DNA of 64,000 nt from assembly GCA_002633005.1 (NCBI GenBank), contig NMRA01000039.1, positions 1,221,471 to 1,285,470 of the forward strand, written 5' to 3'. The notes beneath the pieces are model-generated. The model made no database searches. It worked only from the letters and a program-made list of their open reading frames with translations, and had not been told where the DNA came from. Made by a program: the position numbers and the translations under genes. The DNA is from Phoronis australis (taxonomy: Eukaryota; Phoronida; Phoronidae). This document shows positions 59,015 through 64,000 of this stretch, one piece after another; the stretch's first letter is position 1; each line of letters opens with the position of its first letter.

Positions 59015-59022
59015 AATCAAAG
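59015..59022 (+). promoter_or_regulatory. Candidate TCF/LEF site upstream of Sp5
   Basis: AATCAAAG matches the TCF/LEF core (WWCAAAG) and lies 190 bp upstream of the Sp5 start. A TATAAA-like motif at 59025-59030 adjoins it. Confidence 0.4.
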
Positions 59023-59225
59023 CTTATAAAGGGCCTTTAATGATACCGCAATCCAATCATCGCAAGCCAGCGGGCCATTTGAAAGGAAATTAAAGCCCTT
59101 CTGTTCGCACGGGCTTCAGTTTATGTTTGTTATTGTTGATAATGATGTGATTATGCTCGGTTATAAGGGGCCGTCCGGGGAGGGAAACTAATCAACACAC
59201 ACATACATGAATAATTGGATTTTAA

Positions 59226-59235
59226 AGATCAAAGG
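59226..59235 (+). promoter_or_regulatory. Consensus TCF/LEF site upstream of Sp5
   Basis: AGATCAAAGG is the full optimal TCF/LEF site, about 400 bp upstream of the Sp5 start codon. A near match, AGATCAAGGC, follows at 59300-59309. Function is inferred from the known Wnt control of Sp5. Confidence 0.5.
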
Positions 59236-59740
59236 CGCCGACAATCAACTTTTGACTCCGTCATTGGTTAGGCGGGTCACGTGACACCGAGCTCATGCAG
59301 ATCAAGGCTTCACAAAACGGTGGGTCGACTTTGTAGGCTAATTTCGTGCCTCTGATAACTTCTATTGAGCGAAAGATAAAGTAAGCCGAACGCGACGGGA
59401 AATCGTTGGATTTTAATCAGTTTCACATTCGCAAACTCGCTTTTTCCTGGGAACTGCTCTGGCCAGACGTAAACATATCACAAGTATGTGTTAGTTCGTC
59501 TTCGAATACGCGGCCGAAAGAACCAAATTCAGCAGACGAATGATTTTAGCGTGCGAACGCTGAAACGGAGCATAATTTTAGAATAGGGGTATATCAGTTT
59601 TTCGAGACGACAACCCACTCATTTTCTTGAATTTCCGCTAATCATGTACAAATCGTCCACAAGAAAAACCAATTATTTCACATTTATTTATTTATAACTT
59701 CGAGAAAGGATTTACACAAAAATTCTTTATTAATAATCCC

Positions 59741-59871
59741 AGTAGCAGATTTAAGGAGGTGGGCAAGGGGCCATGGCCCACCCGATATTCCATTTGGCAG
59801 TTCGTGGGTGCAAATGTCTGACGCATACTTTGCCCTGACCCCTTAACTCAAAATCCTGGATCCGCCCCTGA
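59741..59871 (+). repeat. Family A element, copy 7
   Basis: From AGCAGATTTAAGGAGG to CCTGGATCCGCCCCTGAG, with CCATTTGGCAGTTCGTGGG. Part of the interior (the GGCTAATAC segment) is deleted. Confidence 0.8.
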
Positions 59872-60766
59872 GTCCTGGGATATTTGAGATTTCGTTCCTA
59901 ATCTCTATTGACAAGTTGTCTTTCGATTTACTAAATAGGGACACCAGTGACAGTGGGACTACGTTAGATATCAACGCGAGTAAACCCATAACAATTGAAA
60001 GCAACATATTATTCCGTGGCAGTATTTCGTTGATAATAAACGAGACGCAAAATGGCAATATTGTGATATCCCGAATCAAGCGTGGACCACATTATGACGT
60101 GAAAGTCTGCCTAGCAACCAAGAAGCCTGCTTCCATCTGTTTCATGTGTTAATTCAGATGTATCTTGCAACTCCGCGTTATGCACTAAACGACACTAGAT
60201 TGTACACAGAGTTGAATGTCGAGCTCATAAAGGGTTGTAAATGTACGATTGTATGACGAACATTTACCAACAAAACTAATAAGCGCCAGTGTTGTTTCTC
60301 TGGTATTGATTATTGTGTCCGACTCGCTCTTGGCCATAATCATCAAAGGATTCCGACGGGCGAGTTCATTACCCGCAAGTGGGGTTAATTTAGCGTTGAA
60401 ATTTGTGACACGAAACAACATGTCCAATTAAACACAAACTTGTCATTTTATGTTGCATCCACGAAATGCTTTCATCTTCTCTACTGAAGTAAACTTATAT
60501 TCAACGGTTTTTGATTAAAAATCTACTTCCTCACGCCAATCACCCTCGCAGTGTGTGAGCTTTGGAAACTAACCTAAATAAACAGTAAAACATACTCTGG
60601 GCGGAGATAAAATAGACTGGTGTTTGGCGTAATCGGCTCCGCCCCATCCCGCCTATAATGTTTGTTCAAGTGAAAGATCAGGTTGCCGCTCAAAAGATCA
60701 AATACATCTCCATCGTTCACGGCTGTCGTACATTACGTCACTGCGATTAGCGATTTCCGGAAAATA

Positions 60767-60949
60767 TGTGCCGAAGATTGACGGCGGGGGGGTACTTTCC
60801 GTCTTTGCTAGCTACTTACTTGCGAGNGGGGGGGGGGGAGGGTGTCGCATTTCTGTCAAGTCGATGTGGACCTTTGCTGACAAAAAATCTGGAGGAGTAA
60901 AAAAAGAAAAAAACGTACCACCGTCGAGCCCCCCCTGGGTGCGCGCATG
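60767..60949 (-). repeat. Family B foldback element, decayed copy
   Basis: Ends CGAGCCCCCCCTGGGTGCGCGCATG as the full copies do, and contains GATGTGGACCTTTGCT, similar to the family interior. The left end is unclear, near an unresolved G run. Confidence 0.5.
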
Positions 60950-62389
60950 GAGTTCTTGGCTTGTAACGTGTTTGACTCGTTCCCACAGTCAAGTTGCATT
61001 AATGATAATAATATTGGTTGAGGCCAGTTAGAAGCAGGAAATGTGTCATGTACTGTCATGTAAAGTGGGCATTACCTTACGCATTCTGTTCTATTATGTT
61101 TGACTACTGTACCTAAAATTTGTACCGAAATGTCGTTCATGCTCCACTCCAGTGTCGTTTTTATCGTCAACTTGCATTGCAAGGTAGGTTGAGGGACGAA
61201 GTGATGCATGATAATACCTCGCACATACTTGTGTGATTTTGGTTTTTCGTGTGAGCTTGGCTGCATTGCGTCTGAGAGTAACATTTCATATTGGAAGGTC
61301 AAGTTTCGTGGCCAGAAAAGCGAAATCACACTGGTCCTCGCGAATTATCGCTATTTATTACTTTGAACTCCAGTTTAGGATTACGAGCAAATCACGTGAC
61401 ATCACTAGCCTTACTCGCCTCGTGAATGACTGCAGCTTAAGAACGTGTTCCCCAGACCACGATCCTGAATGCACACCTGCAAGCAAAAATGCGCAGGAAG
61501 CGTCTAACCTAAAGCCCTGACGTCATTGGGTCTTATCGTTGTCGTTTTCTAATCAGCCAGATGTGTGTTGTCGTTTGTTTTCGGTAGTAGGCATAACATT
61601 GCGGGTTTACAAACTTTCAGTTTGAAAGTCGGACAAAATCGACATTTCTTGCATGTGGGCGGTCGAATCGGACACGTTTCCTTCGAATGTCCGATGATTT
61701 GTTATCTCCTGCATAAGCCCCGGCGGATAAAATTATGGTAAAGTTCGAGCAAATAAATAGGAATGACATATAGAAGCCACATGCTGCGAATGAAATATAT
61801 ATAAAAATTTATACAGGGATCAGTTTTAAAGGACTGAAAAGGTGACTCGTGTCAACAATTCACGCTGGAAAGTAAATGAATTTTCAGTTGCCGGATAAAA
61901 TCGAAACATTTTCATGCAGCCCAAGTAACCAAGGATGTAAGACTAGGTTAGACTGAGATCCCTGATGCACTAGCATTGACCGACCCGAAAAGATGAACAA
62001 GTGGCAAATTAGAAGATGACTATTTTTATGGTACACATAGACAGTACCTGATTGACAAGTGCAAGCCCGATATTTATACTCGAAGAATCTCACTAATTGT
62101 ATTTGTTTTGAAGATGGCTATTAGGAAAGCCGTGATTACTTTTCAAGCGTAAAGTTTTCGTGCAACATTCGACGTGTAATAAGTACATTAGCTGATTAAA
62201 CAGTACTACGGGAGATAGTCCCAAAGCCAGATTTGCCCGGCACCGCACCCCCCGCCCTTTCAGGTGGCCGTCGCCATTTTCGAACCCGTTCGTCACATGC
62301 GGATTTTGAAGTGTATGATGGTCAAACCCAACAAAATTTTCCAAGGATGCGAGGTGAGACTCTGACTGAAGCTTTACCGCTCCGAGTAT

Positions 62390-62540
62390 TGTTGACTATT
62401 CCGAAAGTTCACTACTCCAAAGTTTCACTACTCCGAAGTTAATCATGGGCGGCGCACCATAGGGGGCTGCATGGGGGCACTTTTTTAGTGCTGCGCCGCC
62501 CATGAGTTTCACTACTCTGAAGGTTCACTACTGACCAAAT
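62390..62540 (+). repeat. TTCACTACTCCGAA tandem repeat interrupted by a family C element
   Basis: AAGTTCACTACTCCAA, AGTTTCACTACTCCGAA, AGTTTCACTACTCTGAA and AGGTTCACTACTG form a 16-17 bp array. The family C copy at 62444-62504 sits between the second and third units. Confidence 0.7.
62444..62504 (+). repeat. Family C mini-foldback, copy 2
   Basis: 61 bp from CATGGGCGGCGCACCATAG to TAGTGCTGCGCCGCCCATG; perfect 13-bp inverted termini (CATGGGCGGCGCA, with TGCGCCGCCCATG). Confidence 0.88.
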
Positions 62541-62656
62541 GTCTGGTAATGAGGCGGAATTGACATTTATAAAGTATTGTATTTGTGTCATTTAGTACTG
62601 GCAGGGACTGGGTAACCACGTAACATGTAATTTCGACTGGACCGTATGCGTGGACC

Positions 62657-62736
62657 CATGGGCGGCGCACCATAGGGGCTGGGGGGGGGGGGGGGGGCTA
62701 TAGGCCCCCACTTTTTTCAGTGCTGTGCCGCACATG
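62657..62736 (+). repeat. Family C mini-foldback, copy 3
   Basis: 80 bp from CATGGGCGGCGCACCATAGG to CAGTGCTGTGCCGCACATGG. Longer than copy 2 because of an expanded G run. Confidence 0.85.
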
Positions 62737-63004
62737 GTGGTTCCGGTGCAGCGTGGGTGACGTTCACCGACTTAATTGAGGCTAGGAACCAATCTCAATT
62801 CATCATCACTGAGAACGTAGTAAACGGGGTATCCGGGGAAAAATGCGGTCCGCCTGTGTAAGAGGTGACAGTTTGCAATAAAGACAAATTCACGCAATGG
62901 TTGAGAAATATTGTTTCAGTGAGGCAAGGCAAAGTTGATTTAACTTGACCGAACGCAGATAGGAAGTCACACTCAGCATGACGCTGTCTCTACTTTCACA
63001 GCAG

Positions 63005-63135
63005 AAGCAACGCTAGGATCTCGCTAGAAAAGTAAGAACTCACGAGATTTCGCGAGGCGCCGTGTATTTTCAATAAAAGCATATGATTTTGTTTAGATTT
63101 TCTCGCCGCGAGACAGCTATTGAGCTCTACGTTTA
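63005..63135 (+). repeat. Family D foldback element, divergent copy
   Basis: AGCAACGCTAGGATCTCGCTAG, ACGAGATTTCGCGAGGCGCC and CGTGTATTTTCA resemble family D in order. The right terminus is poorly conserved. Confidence 0.45.
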
Positions 63136-63372
63136 GTAGCTATGCCCACTGCGTGACATTTTATATTCGCCATATTTGCCTCATGGGAGGGGGGGGGGTT
63201 CTGTTCTTGTTTCCGAAAGAGACCCCATGAGGGCTTTCGGTTGGGGTAATTTTCGGAAATCCTGCACTTTTGCTCAGCCGTTTGGGGCGACTGATATATT
63301 TTTTTCTCGAATTTCATCCTGCATCAAAGCTCACTGACGTATCATCAATTTCTTACAAAAGAAAATATTTGT

Positions 63373-63472
63373 TAGGTCATCCTACGACATATTCGGGTCA
63401 TTCTATGACATGTTGGGTTATCCTACGACATGTTGGGACATCCTACGACATGTTGGGTCATCCTACGACAAC
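63373..63472 (+). repeat. 20-bp tandem repeat, five copies
   Basis: Five units of the form TTGGGTCATCCTACGACATG, the inner three with only one or two differences. The period is not a multiple of three, so a frame through it cycles and no peptide repeat results. Confidence 0.88.
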
Positions 63473-63710
63473 TAAAGGGAAACACAGCACGCATTTTGAT
63501 TTAACTTCTGGTTGTAAGTTGCAAAACGTTTTTCAAATCCGTGATTCACAGTGCAATATGCAATTTAGCTGCACGCAGATACATGTTCTTTCCGAGGATC
63601 CGAAAAAGCACGAACAAAAGAGACGGGCATCCCCAACCGGGAGATTGGAGCCCTCCTCTAAGAATTTCGCGCAGTGGGAGCATGCCATGGTTTATGAATT
63701 AAAGGAGAAT

Positions 63711-63975
63711 GCCACCCAATTTAATTAGTCTTTTTGCCGTCTTAATCAGTTTATATCCACATCGCCTCGCATACGGTCGACCTTACCTTGCCACGAGGTG
63801 TCGCGTTAACCTGTGAGGAAGGTGAGAAACGACGCTAGCGACGTCAGTGGTTCATATGCAGAGTGAATGCCGCTATGTTGCGGTGCATCGTTCCCGCTTG
63901 TCTGAACTAAGCAGCTGCCAGGAAAGCTGGTATATCGTTTTTTTTTTACTTCCTCGAGAGTCAGAAATGCTTAGG
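63711..63975 (-). repeat. Interspersed element I, copy 2 (inverted)
   Basis: Reverse complement of 53475-53749, including GCGGGAACGATGCACCGCAA, with scattered substitutions and a T-run expansion near 63939. It may continue beyond the right edge of the window. Confidence 0.85.
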
Positions 63976-64000
63976 AAGTGGCTCATGGTAGTGAAGAATG

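Larger units (their letters stand above)
59400..62380. other. Upstream flank of Sp5, no gene recognised
   Basis: Contains a family A copy, a probable family B copy and an unresolved base at 60827. No exon with a recognisable protein was found on either strand. Confidence 0.45.

Noticed and set aside
5162-63472. CRISPR array among the short tandem repeats
   Set aside because: The repeats have no regular unique spacers and the genome is plainly eukaryotic.
63270-63728. Plus-strand 152-codon frame at the right edge
   Set aside because: It runs through the 20-bp tandem array and into element I, so its openness reflects repeats and not a gene.

Overview
This is a metazoan nuclear genome window. 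It has spliced genes with GT-AG introns and conserved intron phases, kilobase-scale introns and intergenic DNA, tRNA-derived SINE-like sequence and many short inverted-repeat (foldback) elements. The gene set (TMEM163, SDHAF3, an Sp5-type factor, a rhodopsin-class GPCR) and the repeat load fit a marine invertebrate, possibly a non-vertebrate deuterostome. The species cannot be named from the sequence. Four short N runs (21895-21897, 25443-25459, 45154, 60827) lie in or beside G/C homopolymers or AT-rich repeats.

Layout. (1) 1-5400: no gene seen; minisatellites, a SINE with target-site duplication, foldbacks. (2) 5412-19970 (+): TMEM163, a zinc transporter of the CDF-like family, rebuilt here from eight phase-matched exons including a 44-nt microexon. 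Its introns carry many repeats and a decayed transposon-type gene on the other strand. (3) 21478-23466 (-): SDHAF3, two exons, convergent with TMEM163; an 89-bp tandem array lies in its probable 3' region. (4) 28723-44772 (+): a seven-exon gene for an unrecognised 571-aa, lysine-rich, probably partly coiled-coil protein. Its 8-kb fifth intron holds, on the opposite strand, (5) an intronless class A GPCR at 39143-40138 (-). (6) 46712-48359 (-): a two-exon gene for an unrecognised 186-aa protein with a myristoylation-type N-terminus and a C-terminal coiled coil. (7) 55808-58827 (-): an Sp5-like zinc-finger transcription factor whose first exon encodes only 16 residues; likely TCF/LEF sites lie upstream. 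(8) 59-64 kb: upstream DNA of Sp5, rich in foldbacks and tandem repeats.

The genes look like unrelated housekeeping, signalling and developmental genes, not a functional cluster. The most unusual property of the window is the number of distinct non-coding inverted-repeat families. At least five recur within 64 kb (called A to E here) and several more foldbacks occur once. Gene calls rest on conserved residues and exon phase agreement that I worked out by eye. Human family sequences were compared from memory, and no database search was run.
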